Shown here: piece by piece, positions 20,001 through 28,544 of the stretch | Position numbering within the stretch: position 1 is the stretch's first letter | Layout: each line of letters begins with the position of its first letter | DNA from: Betaproteobacteria bacterium | GTDB taxonomy: Bacteria > Pseudomonadota > Gammaproteobacteria > Burkholderiales > Casimicrobiaceae | Direction of reading: 5' to 3' | Assembly (NCBI GenBank): GCA_003153475.1 | Contig: PLYT01000030.1 | Coordinates: forward strand, 20,875 to 58,285 | DNA: 37,411 bases | Translations under genes and position numbers: made by a program | The notes under the pieces: model-generated | Databases searched by the model: none | The model's input: only the letters and a program-made list of their open reading frames with translations | Told to the model about the DNA's origin: nothing

Positions 20001-20085
20001 AGTACTGGCTAACCGGGCCAATCGACAACCGCCAGATGGAAATACCTTCCGCCGGATCGGGCCGGCGGCATTCCTCTCCCGCCTT

Positions 20086-21369
20086 TCAGCCCAAGGTGTC
20101 GAACCAGATGCTGCGCGCCCAGGCTTCCGCGTAGGCCAGCTCGGCCGCGTTCGCTGCCGGCGACAGGCCGCCGCTGCCCGGAACGACCAGCATCGTTCTC
20201 TGTGCGCGATCGTAGGCATGCACCGACGCGATGTGCGCGACTTCCCCGTCGCTGATATAGCTGTAACAGGCGTTGGCAATCACCGGCGACGGATTGATCT
20301 CCTTGCCCAGCAACAGCGCGACGACCGCGGCGGCGCACACCTTGCCGTGCTGGTTCGCCATGTGACCGGACTTGGGCATCAGCGGCGCGACCTGGATCGC
20401 ATCGCCCAGCACGTGAATGTTCTTCTGCGCCGTCGACTCGTAGGAAAGAAAATCGACCTCGCAGAAGCTGCCGTTGGCATTGGCAATGCCGAGTTGACGG
20501 GCGATCGAGCCCGCGCGCTGCGGCGGAATCACGTTGATCACGTCGGCGCTCACATCCTCGAAATCGAGTTTGATCGTCAAGCTGGCGGGATCGACGTCGA
20601 CGAGCTCGCTGTTCGGCCGGTATTCGACATAGCCGTTGTAGCGACCGCTCCATGCCGCTAGGAACAGCGCCTTCTTCGACTGCACTTCTTCGTTCGCGTC
20701 GAGGATGATCACCTTCGATTTCGGCTTGTGCCGCGCGAAATAGCTGGCAACCTGGCAGGCGCGCTCATACGGCGCCGGTGGGCAACGGTACGGCGCCCTG
20801 GGCACGTGCATCGCGAACACGCCGCCGTCGCGCATCGCCTCGAGGCGCGCGCGCAAGGCCACCGTTTGCGAGCCGGCCTTCCACGCATGCGGCACCAGCG
20901 CCTGCGCAGCCGGGCTGCCAAGCCCCGGAATGCGGTCGTAGATGAAGTCCACACCCGGAGCCAGGATCAGCCGGTCGTAAGGAAGCGACTCGCCTTGAGC
21001 CAGGCGAACGATCCGCGCCGAAGGATCGATCCCGACCGCATCGCCGCGGATTCTGCGCACGCCCAGCTTTTCGAGGCCGTCATAGGCGATCGTGATGTCG
21101 GCAAGCTGCCGGCTGCCGCCGATCACCAGATTCGACAATGGACAGGAGACGAACGCGAGTTCACGCTCGATCAGCGTGACGGCTATCGTGCCGCCGCTCG
21201 ACAGGCGCAGATAGCGCGCCGCCGTCGCGCCGCCGTAGCCGCCGCCGACGACGACGACCTTGGGCGCCGTCGCGGGCGCCCCGTTGGCGCGGGCGTCGAG
21301 TGTGGAGGCGAACAACGCGGCGCCCGCGACTAGCACCCCGCGCCGGCCCGGGCTCTCGACCCGCGCCAT
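20086..21369 (-). CDS. fccB: Flavocytochrome c sulfide dehydrogenase, FAD subunit
   Basis: FccB/SoxF-type flavoproteins oxidise sulfide in the periplasm and pass electrons to a cytochrome c subunit. The 427 aa protein starts with a twin-arginine-like signal (GRRGVLVAGAALF at 8-20, then ARANGA). The FAD motif VVVVGGGYGGATAARYL is at 38-54. Family cysteines are present: C76 in FVSCPLSN (covalent-flavin position), C196 in YRCPPAPYERAC and C368 in NACYSYI, the latter two corresponding to the redox-active pair. The ATG at 21369 lies 2 bp after the cytochrome stop. No sox cluster is nearby, so fcc naming is preferred; soxF is an equivalent alternative. Confidence 0.9.
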   Translation of the reverse strand: MARVESPGRRGVLVAGAALFASTLDARANGAPATAPKVVVVGGGYGGATAARYLRLSSGGTIAVTLIERELAFVSCPLSNLVIGGSRQLADITIAYDGLEKLGVRRIRGDAVGIDPSARIVRLAQGESLPYDRLILAPGVDFIYDRIPGLGSPAAQALVPHAWKAGSQTVALRARLEAMRDGGVFAMHVPRAPYRCPPAPYERACQVASYFARHKPKSKVIILDANEEVQSKKALFLAAWSGRYNGYVEYRPNSELVDVDPASLTIKLDFEDVSADVINVIPPQRAGSIARQLGIANANGSFCEVDFLSYESTAQKNIHVLGDAIQVAPLMPKSGHMANQHGKVCAAAVVALLLGKEINPSPVIANACYSYISDGEVAHIASVHAYDRAQRTMLVVPGSGGLSPAANAAELAYAEAWARSIWFDTLG

Positions 21370-21371
21370 CG

Positions 21372-21699
21372 TCAACGCTTCTGCGCCGCCAGATACGAAG
21401 CGGCCGCTTCGATCTGCGCGTCGGTATAGCCGTTGGCGAGCTGCTGCATGATGGTCGAGGGCCGCCTGCCGTCGCGAAACTCCTTTACGCGCAGCGATGA
21501 TCGTCGTCTTGTCCATACCAGCGAGTTCGGGAATCGCGGCGCCGCGACGGCGATCGCCATGGTGGCAGGTCGAGCAATTGGCTGCGATGTCGCGCCCAGC
21601 CTCGTTGTCTGCAGCCTCATTGTCTGCAGCCATGGCGGTCAACGCTGCGCACGCGCCGAATGCAGCGGCGAAGAGTCGCGACAGATACGTCGACCTCAT
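21372..21699 (-). CDS. fccA: Flavocytochrome c cytochrome subunit, frameshifted
   Basis: A small exported class I cytochrome c, the electron-accepting partner of the flavoprotein encoded next to it. A signal peptide (MRSTYLSRLFAAAFGACAAL) ends near residue 24. The haem motif is CSTCH at 42-46, then IPELAGMDKTTIIA in the first frame. The natural continuation, KEFRDGRRPSTIMQQLANG and YTDAQIEAAASYLAAQKR, with the probable Met ligand, lies in another frame and stops at 21372. Removing one base of the gcgc run at about 21487-21493 restores IIAAVKEFRDGRRP and gives a protein of about 108 aa. Either a sequence error or a real mutation; if real, sulfide oxidation here would be impaired. Confidence 0.75.
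21599..21628 (-). repeat. 15-bp tandem repeat in the cytochrome gene
   Basis: GCCTCGTTGTCTGCA and GCCTCATTGTCTGCA, two adjacent 15-bp units with one mismatch. They encode a repeated ADNEA pair just after the cytochrome signal peptide. In frame, so probably a harmless slippage duplication. Confidence 0.7.
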
Positions 21700-21751
21700 C
21701 GCCGCATCGTGGCGGATTTCGTTGTCGAATTCAATCGCCGCGCGGCAACCC

Positions 21752-21787
21752 CAACAAAAGCAACGGGAGCCCGAAGGGGCTCCCGTT
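21752..21787 (-). terminator. Rho-independent terminator of the clpS-clpA operon
   Basis: AACGGGAGCCC at 21762-21772 and GGGCTCCCGTT at 21777-21787 form a perfect 11-bp stem around a GAAG/CTTC tetraloop. On the minus strand it is followed by GCTTTTGTTGGGG. It lies 23 bp past the clpA stop. This is the clearest terminator in the window. Confidence 0.85.
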
Positions 21788-21810
21788 CCTCGCAGCGAAG
21801 CGGTTGCAAT

Positions 21811-24081
21811 CTAAGCGACCGGCGCTGCCTCTTCTTTGGATTCGTCGAACTCGAGCGTGACCTTGTCGTCGTTGCCGATGTCGATCGTCACCTTGCCGCC
21901 GCTGACCAGCCGCCCAAACAGGAGCTCGTCGGCCAGGGCCTTGCGGATCGTGTCCTGGATCAGGCGGGCCATCGGGCGCGCACCCATCTGCGGATCGAAT
22001 CCCTTTTTCGCCAGGAACTGCCGCAGGCGCGGCGTGAACGAAGCCTCGACCTTCTTTTCGTGCAGCTGGTTCTCGAGCTCGAGCAGGAACTTGTCGACGA
22101 CGCGCAGGATCACCTCGTGGTCGAGCGCGGCGAACGAGATCGTCGCATCCAGCCGATTACGGAATTCCGGCGTGAACATGCGCTTGATCGATTCCATCTC
22201 GTCGCCGGCCTGCTTGTTGCTGGTGAAGCCGATCGAGCTCTTCGACAGCACGTCGGCGCCGGCATTGGTCGTCATGATGATGATCACGTTGCGGAAATCC
22301 GCCTTGCGGCCGTTGTTGTCGGTCAGCGTGCCGTGATCCATCACCTGCAGCAGGATATTGAAGATGTCCGGGTGCGCCTTCTCGATTTCATCCAGCAGCA
22401 GCACGCTGTACGGGTGCTTGGTGATCGCCTCGGTCAGCTGCCCGCCCTGATCGAAGCCGATATAACCGGGCGGCGCGCCGATCAGGCGCGAAACCGCATG
22501 CCGCTCCATGTACTCGGACATGTCGAAGCGCAACAGCTCGACGCCCAGGCAGAACGCGAGCTGGCGCGCAACCTCGGTCTTACCGACGCCGGTCGGGCCC
22601 GAGAAAAGGAAATTGCCGATCGGCTTGCGCGGATTGCCCAGGCCCGAGCGCGCCATGCGGATCGCCGCAACCAGCGCGTCGATCGCCAGGTTCTGGCCGA
22701 AGACGACGTTCTTCAAGTCGCGGTCGAGCGTCTTCAGCGCGTTGCGATCGTCCGAGCTCACGCTCTTGGCCGGAATGCGCGCGATCTTGGCGACGATCTC
22801 CTCGATCTCACCCTTGTTGATCACCTTCTTCTGCTTGGACTTCGGCAGGATCTTTTGCGCCGCACCGGCTTCGTCGATCACGTCGATCGCCTTGTCGGGC
22901 AGATGCCGGTCGTTGATGAAGCGCGCCGCGAGCTCGGCCGCGGTCGTCAATGCGGCCGGCGCGTACTTGACGCCGTGATGCTGCTCGAACCGCGTCTTCA
23001 GCCCCTTGAGAATCTCGATCGTTTCGGCGATCGACGGCTCGGGGACGTCGATCTTCTGGAAGCGCCGCGACAACGCGTGATCCTTTTCGAAGATGACGCG
23101 GTATTCGTTGTACGTCGTCGCGCCTATGCACTTGAGCGCGCCAGTCGACAGCGCGGGCTTGAGCAGGTTCGACGCGTCGAGCGTGCCGCCGGAGGCCGCT
23201 CCGGCGCCGATGATCGTATGGATCTCGTCGATGAACAGGATCGTCTTCGGATTCTCGGTCAGCTGCTTGAGTACCGCCTTCAGACGCTGTTCGAAGTCAC
23301 CGCGATATTTCGTGCCGGCAAGCAGCGCGCCCATGTCGAGTGAATGGACGACGAAGTCCTTCAGCATCTCCGGCACGTTGCCGTCGTTGATGCGGCGCGC
23401 GAGTCCCTCGGCGATCGCGGTCTTGCCGACGCCGGCCTCGCCGACCAGCAGCGGATTGTTCTTGCGACGACGGCACAGGACCTGGATGACGCGCTCGAGC
23501 TCGTACTCGCGCCCGATCAGCGGATCGATCTTGCCGATCTTGGCCAGATGATTGAGGTCGACTGTGTACGCGTCGAGCGCGCCAGCGGGTTGTTGCTCAC
23601 CTTCGGCGTCCTCTTTCGCGGGCTCCTGCTTTTCCTGACCCTTCTGCGGCGTCTTGGTGATGCCGTGCGCGATGTAGTTGACGACGTCGAGCCGGGTGAC
23701 GCCGCGCTGATTAAGGAAGTAGACGGCGTGCGATTCCTTTTCGCCGAACACGGCCACCAGGACGTTGGCGCCGGTGACTTCCTTCTTGCCGGACGATTGC
23801 ACGTGCAGGATCGCGCGCTGGATCACACGCTGGAATCCCTGCGTCGGCTGGGTGTCGGCGTCGGAGTGCGGCGACAGGCGCGGGGTGTGCTCGTTGATGA
23901 AGTCGGTCAGGACGCCGCGCAGCTCTTCGATGTCGACGCCGCACGCTTTCAGAACTTCTGCCGCAGACGGGTTGTCGAGCATCGCGAGCAGCAGATGCTC
24001 GACCGTGATGAACTCGTGCTGCTTCTGCCGAGCTTCGACAAAAGCCATGTGTAGTGATACTTCGAGTTCCTGCGCAATCAT
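21811..24081 (-). CDS. clpA: ATP-dependent Clp protease ATP-binding subunit ClpA
   Basis: ClpA is the AAA+ unfoldase that feeds substrates into ClpP. The 756 aa protein has the N-terminal Clp repeat domain (MIAQELEVSLHMAFVEARQK, 1-140), an acidic/Gln-rich linker, then two AAA+ modules with Walker A GEAGVGKT at 214-221 and GPTGVGKT at 494-501, and Walker B LFIDEIHT near 282-289. SSIGFTSNK carries the IGF-type tripeptide that docks into ClpP. GATTYNEYR and RRFQKIDVPEPS are sensor and arginine-finger regions of the first module. It follows clpS by 56 bp on the same strand; clpP is not in the window. A strong terminator follows. Confidence 0.98.
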   Translation of the reverse strand: MIAQELEVSLHMAFVEARQKQHEFITVEHLLLAMLDNPSAAEVLKACGVDIEELRGVLTDFINEHTPRLSPHSDADTQPTQGFQRVIQRAILHVQSSGKKEVTGANVLVAVFGEKESHAVYFLNQRGVTRLDVVNYIAHGITKTPQKGQEKQEPAKEDAEGEQQPAGALDAYTVDLNHLAKIGKIDPLIGREYELERVIQVLCRRRKNNPLLVGEAGVGKTAIAEGLARRINDGNVPEMLKDFVVHSLDMGALLAGTKYRGDFEQRLKAVLKQLTENPKTILFIDEIHTIIGAGAASGGTLDASNLLKPALSTGALKCIGATTYNEYRVIFEKDHALSRRFQKIDVPEPSIAETIEILKGLKTRFEQHHGVKYAPAALTTAAELAARFINDRHLPDKAIDVIDEAGAAQKILPKSKQKKVINKGEIEEIVAKIARIPAKSVSSDDRNALKTLDRDLKNVVFGQNLAIDALVAAIRMARSGLGNPRKPIGNFLFSGPTGVGKTEVARQLAFCLGVELLRFDMSEYMERHAVSRLIGAPPGYIGFDQGGQLTEAITKHPYSVLLLDEIEKAHPDIFNILLQVMDHGTLTDNNGRKADFRNVIIIMTTNAGADVLSKSSIGFTSNKQAGDEMESIKRMFTPEFRNRLDATISFAALDHEVILRVVDKFLLELENQLHEKKVEASFTPRLRQFLAKKGFDPQMGARPMARLIQDTIRKALADELLFGRLVSGGKVTIDIGNDDKVTLEFDESKEEAAPVA

Positions 24082-24137
24082 AGTTTCTTTCCGGCCTCAA
24101 TCTCGGCAAGAGCGCCAGGCGCGTCCCGCCGCCAACG

Positions 24138-24440
24138 CTACGTTTCCTCCATCGTACACTGCAACGGATGCTGATGTCTGCGTGCAATGTTAAGAACCTG
24201 ATCGACTTTAGCCGCAGCGACTTCGCGGGTATAAGTGCCGCAGACTCCCATGCCTTCTCGATGGATCTGCAGCATCACCTGGGTCGCCTTTTCGCGGTTC
24301 ATTGCAAACACAGTCTGCAACACGACGACGACAAAGTCCATCGGCGTGTAATCATCGTTCAGCAGAATGACCTTGTACAGCGGCGGGGGTTTGAGGTGGG
24401 TCTTCTCGGCCTCGAGGACGCTGTCGTCACGCTCTTGCAT
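24138..24440 (-). CDS. clpS: ATP-dependent Clp protease adaptor ClpS
   Basis: ClpS binds N-terminal degradation signals and hands substrates to ClpA. The 100 aa protein has a flexible N-terminus followed by [20 protein letters not shown], whose NDDYTPMDF lines the N-degron pocket, then [20 protein letters not shown]. The frame can begin at GTG 24446, but ATG 24440 ([10 protein letters not shown]) gives the normal length. It is the first gene of clpS-clpA. In many proteobacteria a cold-shock gene lies next to it; none was found here. Confidence 0.96.
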   Translation of the reverse strand: MQERDDSVLEAEKTHLKPPPLYKVILLNDDYTPMDFVVVVLQTVFAMNREKATQVMLQIHREGMGVCGTYTREVAAAKVDQVLNIARRHQHPLQCTMEET

Positions 24441-25074
24441 TGCCACCGTGCGCCCCGAGGCAAGCCGCTAGCCGACGATGTGCGCCGCGACACCGATCGT
24501 CGCCGCTGCGCTGCACTGGCGACGCGACCCCGGGCCGCCCGTCGGCGCGCTTTCCGCCGGACGACGTCGCCGCCTTCGACTCGAGCAGGACTTCGCTGCC
24601 ATCGCTAGATTGATGTGCACACCGGGTTTTTCAAGAGGCGCCTGTCGCGGCGGCAACTCCGGCGCCGACACCCGGGCCTGGCCCACGCGCAGTCCTTTCA
24701 GTCGAATCCACGCTTACCATTCTTCGACGGAAGCATGCATAAGGCAAGCCCATCCGCCAACTGGTTCAATCGTGCGCGCCAATCGGCCGTGACGCATCGG
24801 GTATCGAGCGCGTCGTGCGCGAGTCTTTCGCCAGGGGTCAAGCGCGCCGGATCGCAGGCGGGACGGCCCGAGAGGGCCGCGGGCCTACGCGGGAGCTCGC
24901 GGCGGCGAACTGGAAAAGCGGCGTTGGATTTGTGCAACAACCGATTGTCGGAGGCCATCACCGGATACTCGCGACCGCCGGCCCGTTGCGCCTGCGCGAA
25001 TCTCCAGCAACTCGCGTCGCTGGCTTGCGCGCCTTCGCGGGCAGATCCCCCGCTGCGCGGGGCCCCTATTCCCG
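24441..25074. other. Gene-free stretch between icd and clpS
   Basis: About 630 bp with several open frames on both strands, none with recognisable domains, a good ribosome site or natural composition; all are rich in Arg, Ala and Pro as expected from out-of-frame GC-rich DNA. I specifically looked for a cold-shock protein, a DUF192 protein and a tRNA and did not find one. It must hold the clpS promoter. GTTG/CAAC flank a short AT-richer patch near 24922-24940. A degraded gene cannot be excluded. Confidence 0.5.
25048..25062 (-). terminator. Possible terminator hairpin after icd
   Basis: CCCCGC, a TGC loop and GCGGGG: a 6-bp all-GC stem 13 bp beyond the icd stop on the minus strand. No T-run follows, so a Rho-independent role is doubtful. 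Confidence 0.35.
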
Positions 25075-26334
25075 CTACATCCTGTCGATCATCGCCTTGC
25101 CGAATCCCGAGCAGCTTACCTGGGTCGAGCCGGGCATCAGGCGGGCGAAGTCGTAGGTCACAAACTGGTCCGCGATCGCCTTCTCGAGGCTGGACACGAT
25201 CAGCGCCGCCGCCTCGGGCCAGCCCATGTGGACGAGCATCATTTCGGCCGAGAGGATTTCCGACCCCGGGTTGACGTAATCCTTGCCGGCGTATTTCGGC
25301 GCGGTCCCGTGCGTGGCTTCGAACATCGCGACCGAATCCGACATGTTCGCGCCCGGCGCGATGCCGATGCCGCCGACCTGCGCGGCCAGCGCGTCGGAGA
25401 TGTAGTCTCCATTGAGATTGAGCGTCGCGATGACGTCGTATTCCTCCGGGCGGAGCAGAATCTGCTGCAGAAAGGCATCGGCGATCATGTCCTTGACGAT
25501 GATGTCACGCCCGGTCTTCGGGTTCCGGAACTTGCACCAGGGGCCGCCGTCGATGGCGACCGCCCCGAACTCCTTCTGCGCCAGCGCGTAGCCCCAGTCG
25601 CGGAAGCCGCCTTCGGTGAACTTCATGATATTGCCCTTGTGCACCAGCGTCATCGACTTGCGGTCGTTGTCGATCGTGTACTGGAGCGCCTTGCGCACCA
25701 GACGCTCCGTGCCTTCGCGCGACACCGGCTTGATGCCGATGCCCGACGTCGCGGGAAAACGGATCTTTTTCACGCCCATTTCGTCGATCAGGAACCTGAT
25801 CAGCTTTTTCGCGGCGTCGGATTCCGCCTCCCATTCGATGCCCGCGTAGATGTCCTCCGAGTTCTCGCGGAAGATCACCATGTTGGTCTTTTCCGGCGCT
25901 TTGACCGGGCTCGGCACGCCTGCGAAATACCGGACCGGCCGCAGGCAGACGTAGAGATCGAGTTGCTGACGCATCGCGACGTTGAGAGAACGGATGCCGC
26001 CGCCGACGGGGGTGGTCAGCGGTCCCTTGATGGAAACGACGTACTCCTTGAGGATCGCCAGCGTTTCCTCGGGCAACCAGACGTCGGCGCCGTAGACCTT
26101 GGTCGATTTTTCGCCGGCGAAGATCTCCATCCAGTGAATCCGGCGCTTGCCCCCATACGCCTTCGCCACCGCTGCGTCGACGACCTTGATCATGACCGGC
26201 GTGATATCGACTCCGGTGCCGTCGCCCTCGATGTAGGGGATGATCGGCTGGTCCGGGACGACCAGGCTATAGTCGCTGTTGACGCTGATCTTCGCGCCGC
26301 CGGCCGGGACCTTCACGTGCTGATAGCTGGGCAT
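25075..26334 (-). CDS. icd: Isocitrate dehydrogenase (NADP)
   Basis: The TCA-cycle enzyme that converts isocitrate to 2-oxoglutarate. The 419 aa length and sequence match the E. coli-type homodimer: [19 protein letters not shown] near the N-terminus, [13 protein letters not shown] at 111-123, [18 protein letters not shown], and [10 protein letters not shown] near the C-terminus. S116 in GIRSLNVA corresponds to the serine phosphorylated by AceK in E. coli, which directs isocitrate to the glyoxylate shunt. Because aceA is also encoded here, such control is plausible, but no aceK is in the window. The ATG at 26334 has an AGGAGA Shine-Dalgarno. It stands alone on its strand. Confidence 0.98.
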   Translation of the reverse strand: MPSYQHVKVPAGGAKISVNSDYSLVVPDQPIIPYIEGDGTGVDITPVMIKVVDAAVAKAYGGKRRIHWMEIFAGEKSTKVYGADVWLPEETLAILKEYVVSIKGPLTTPVGGGIRSLNVAMRQQLDLYVCLRPVRYFAGVPSPVKAPEKTNMVIFRENSEDIYAGIEWEAESDAAKKLIRFLIDEMGVKKIRFPATSGIGIKPVSREGTERLVRKALQYTIDNDRKSMTLVHKGNIMKFTEGGFRDWGYALAQKEFGAVAIDGGPWCKFRNPKTGRDIIVKDMIADAFLQQILLRPEEYDVIATLNLNGDYISDALAAQVGGIGIAPGANMSDSVAMFEATHGTAPKYAGKDYVNPGSEILSAEMMLVHMGWPEAAALIVSSLEKAIADQFVTYDFARLMPGSTQVSCSGFGKAMIDRM

Positions 26335-26418
26335 GGATTCTCCTGGATGCGGCCCGCGGCTGCGGGCAGCACAAGCTGCTGATTATCCGCGATTTCCATC
26401 CGAGCTGCCACGCCACCA

Positions 26419-26427
26419 TGCTATGAT
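26419..26427 (+). promoter_or_regulatory. Extended -10 promoter candidate for pcnB-folK-kinase operon
   Basis: TGCTATGAT: a TGn extension and a TATGAT hexamer (5 of 6 matches). No -35 at the right spacing. The predicted leader to the pcnB ATG at 26616 would be about 180 bases, long enough for extra control; I saw no protein frame in it. The remaining part of 26335-26615 shows nothing else recognisable. Confidence 0.4.
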
Positions 26428-26615
26428 CGCACTTGGCGCCGCGCGTTTCTTCCGGCGCTTCGGACGCCTCGCCGCGTCGCAGTAGCAAACTGCCCCCAAC
26501 CGTTGATGGCATCACCCCCATTCCCTCGACTCGCATGCATGCGAACGCCGCCCGCGGCTTGCGCCCGCCGGCTTGACCTGGGCGCCGCGCACCGGTCCGC
26601 GAGATCGCGAGGACA

Positions 26616-27989
26616 ATGATCCGCCGGCTTCTCGCGCGCCTGGTTCCCGGCCGTATCGCGGCCGAGCCACGCATCTACGGACCGGGTGCGCATCCGGTCC
26701 GCAGGACCCAGATCTCCCGCGGTGCGCAGGACGTCGTGCGCAAGCTGCAGCAGGCGGGGTTCAAGGCGTTCATCGTCGGCGGCGCCGTGCGCGACCTTCT
26801 GCTCGGCATCACACCCAAGGATTTCGACCTGGCCACCAACGCGACGCCAGAGCAGATCAAGCCGCTGTTTCGCCGGGCATTCATCATCGGCCGGCGGTTT
26901 CGGCTGGTGCACGTGCTCGCCGGCGCGGAGACAATCGAGGTCGCGACTTTCCGCTCGCGGCAGACGGGCGACGACATCGCCGACGAGCACGGGCGGCTCT
27001 TGTCCGACAACGTGTTCGGCACGCAGGCGCAGGACGCGGCCCGGCGCGACTTCACGATCAACGCACTGTACTTCGATCCGACGACGGAGGAAGTCTGGGA
27101 CTACGTCGGCGGCGTGGCCGACATCAAGGCGCGGCGGCTTCGCCTTATCGGCGACCCGGTCACGCGCTACCGCGAGGACCCGGTGCGCATGTTGCGCGGC
27201 GCGCGTCTGGCGGCGAAGCTCGGCATCAGCATCGAGAAAAAGACCGCGGCGCCGATACCGGTGCTGGCGCCGCTGATCCACAATGTGCCTCCGGCGCGCC
27301 TGTTCGATGAGATGGAAAAAATCCTGCTCTCGGGTCACGCGGCCGAATCGGTCAAGAGCCTGCGCCGTCACGGGCTGCATCATGGCATGTTGCCGCTGCT
27401 GGACGTGATTTTGGAGCAGCCGTTGGGCCAACGCTTCGTCGATCTCGCGCTCGCCAACACCGACCAGCGCGTGAGCGAAGGCAAGTCGGTGACTCCGGCG
27501 TTCCTGTTCGCCTCGTTGCTGTGGCACGAGGTACTGGCCAGCTGGAATGCGGCGCGACAGCGCGGCGAGCGCCCGACGCCGGCGCTGTTCGATGCGATGG
27601 ATCGCGTGCTCGAGCAGCAGGCCGAGCGCCTGGCGATCCCTCGCCGCTTCGAGGCGACGATCAAGGAGATCTGGGCGCTGCAGCCGCGCTTCGAGCTGCG
27701 CGCCGGCCAGCGTCCGTTCCGCCTGCTCGAGCACCCGCGGTTTCGCGCCGCCTATGATTTTCTCGTTCTGCGCTGCGAAAGCGGCGAATTGCAAGGCGAG
27801 CTCGCGGGGCTCGCCGACTGGTGGACGAAATTCCAGGACGCTGACACCGCCGAGCGCGAGCGGATGTTGAAGCCGGACGAAGCGCCGAAAAAGCGCCGTC
27901 GATCGCGCAGCCGCGGACGCAAGCGTGAACCGGCGCCCGACGAGGCCAGCGCCGGCGCCGCAGCCGAGGGCGAAGAAAGCGCCGAGTAG
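26616..27989 (+). CDS. pcnB: Poly(A) polymerase I
   Basis: PcnB adds 3' poly(A) tails that promote RNA decay. The 457 aa protein has the class II nucleotidyltransferase core: FIVGGAVRDLLLG at 52-64 and PKDFDLATNATPEQ at 67-80, with catalytic D69 and D71. These are followed by RRDFTINALYFDP, the neck segment YREDPVRMLRGARLAAKLG, and a basic C-terminal tail (KKRRRSRSRGRKRE) typical of PcnB and absent from CCA-adding enzymes. That tail and the proteobacterial context favour PcnB over a tRNA nucleotidyltransferase. An AGGAC Shine-Dalgarno precedes ATG 26616. It is followed 6 bp later by folK, in an operon order common in proteobacteria. Confidence 0.95.
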   Translation: MIRRLLARLVPGRIAAEPRIYGPGAHPVRRTQISRGAQDVVRKLQQAGFKAFIVGGAVRDLLLGITPKDFDLATNATPEQIKPLFRRAFIIGRRFRLVHVLAGAETIEVATFRSRQTGDDIADEHGRLLSDNVFGTQAQDAARRDFTINALYFDPTTEEVWDYVGGVADIKARRLRLIGDPVTRYREDPVRMLRGARLAAKLGISIEKKTAAPIPVLAPLIHNVPPARLFDEMEKILLSGHAAESVKSLRRHGLHHGMLPLLDVILEQPLGQRFVDLALANTDQRVSEGKSVTPAFLFASLLWHEVLASWNAARQRGERPTPALFDAMDRVLEQQAERLAIPRRFEATIKEIWALQPRFELRAGQRPFRLLEHPRFRAAYDFLVLRCESGELQGELAGLADWWTKFQDADTAERERMLKPDEAPKKRRRSRSRGRKREPAPDEASAGAAAEGEESAE

Positions 27990-27995
27990 GGCCAA

Positions 27996-28532
27996 GTGCA
28001 GCATCGATTCCGGCATTTGCCCGGGGCTTCGCTCGCCTACGTCGGGATCGGCAGCAACCTCGCCCATCCGCGGCGCCACGTCGCGCGCGCGATCGCAGAA
28101 ATGGCGCGTTTGCCGCGCACGCGCGTGGCCGCCGTTTCACCGAACTACCTGAGTGCACCGCTCGGGGCAAACGGTCCGCAGCCCGACTACGTCAACGCGG
28201 TCGCTGCACTGGTTACGTCGCTCGCGGCACCTGCCCTGCTGAAGCGGATGCGAGCGATCGAAAAACGCCACGGCAGGCCGCCGACGGAGCAACGACTGCG
28301 CAACGCCGCGCGAACGCTCGATCTCGATTTGCTACTATTCGGCCATCGCCGTCTGCGGCATCGACAGTTGACGCTGCCGCATCCGCGCATGCACCAAAGG
28401 GCATTCGTGCTCAGGCCGCTTTTGGACATCGCGCCGGCGGCGGTCATTCCCGGGCGCGGTGCGGCGCGCCGCTGGCTGCGCCGGGTGCACGGACAGCGCA
28501 TCGCCCGCACGCGCCGCCATATCCGGTTGTAG
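27996..28532 (+). CDS. folK: 2-amino-4-hydroxy-6-hydroxymethyldihydropteridine pyrophosphokinase
   Basis: HPPK transfers pyrophosphate from ATP to 6-hydroxymethyl-dihydropterin in folate synthesis. The 178 aa protein has AYVGIGSNLAHP near the start, QPDYVNAVAAL at about 62-72, and the Mg-binding RTLDLDLLLF with D109 and D111, then LPHPRMHQRAFVL. The start is GTG 27996, with AGGG of the pcnB stop region acting as Shine-Dalgarno; no ATG precedes the first conserved block. It lies between pcnB and the deoxynucleoside kinase, all close-packed. Confidence 0.94.
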   Translation: MQHRFRHLPGASLAYVGIGSNLAHPRRHVARAIAEMARLPRTRVAAVSPNYLSAPLGANGPQPDYVNAVAALVTSLAAPALLKRMRAIEKRHGRPPTEQRLRNAARTLDLDLLLFGHRRLRHRQLTLPHPRMHQRAFVLRPLLDIAPAAVIPGRGAARRWLRRVHGQRIARTRRHIRL

Positions 28533-28544
28533 CGATCGCCGCCC

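Larger units (their letters stand above)
19519..20085. other. Intergenic region upstream of aceA; no gene seen, AT-rich core with inverted repeats
   Basis: This 567-bp stretch shows no open frame with protein-like sequence. It should contain the aceA promoter and the end of the fcc transcript. Bases about 19830-19990 are clearly AT-richer than their surroundings. On the minus strand TTGTAA and TAACGT with a 17-bp spacer (around 19786-19814) are a weak promoter candidate for aceA. Two inverted repeats in it are listed separately. Confidence 0.6.

Noticed and set aside
21433..23343. A 636-codon plus-strand open frame antisense to clpA
   Set aside because: Shadow of a well-conserved gene in GC-rich DNA. 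No domain, ribosome site or natural composition.
24690..24720. tRNA T-loop-like sequence (CGAATCC)
   Set aside because: No matching acceptor, D or anticodon stems could be formed around it.
24698..24961. An 87-codon minus-strand frame in the icd-clpS gap
   Set aside because: No recognisable domain, no good ribosome site and a composition like a chance frame. Kept only as part of the gap entry.
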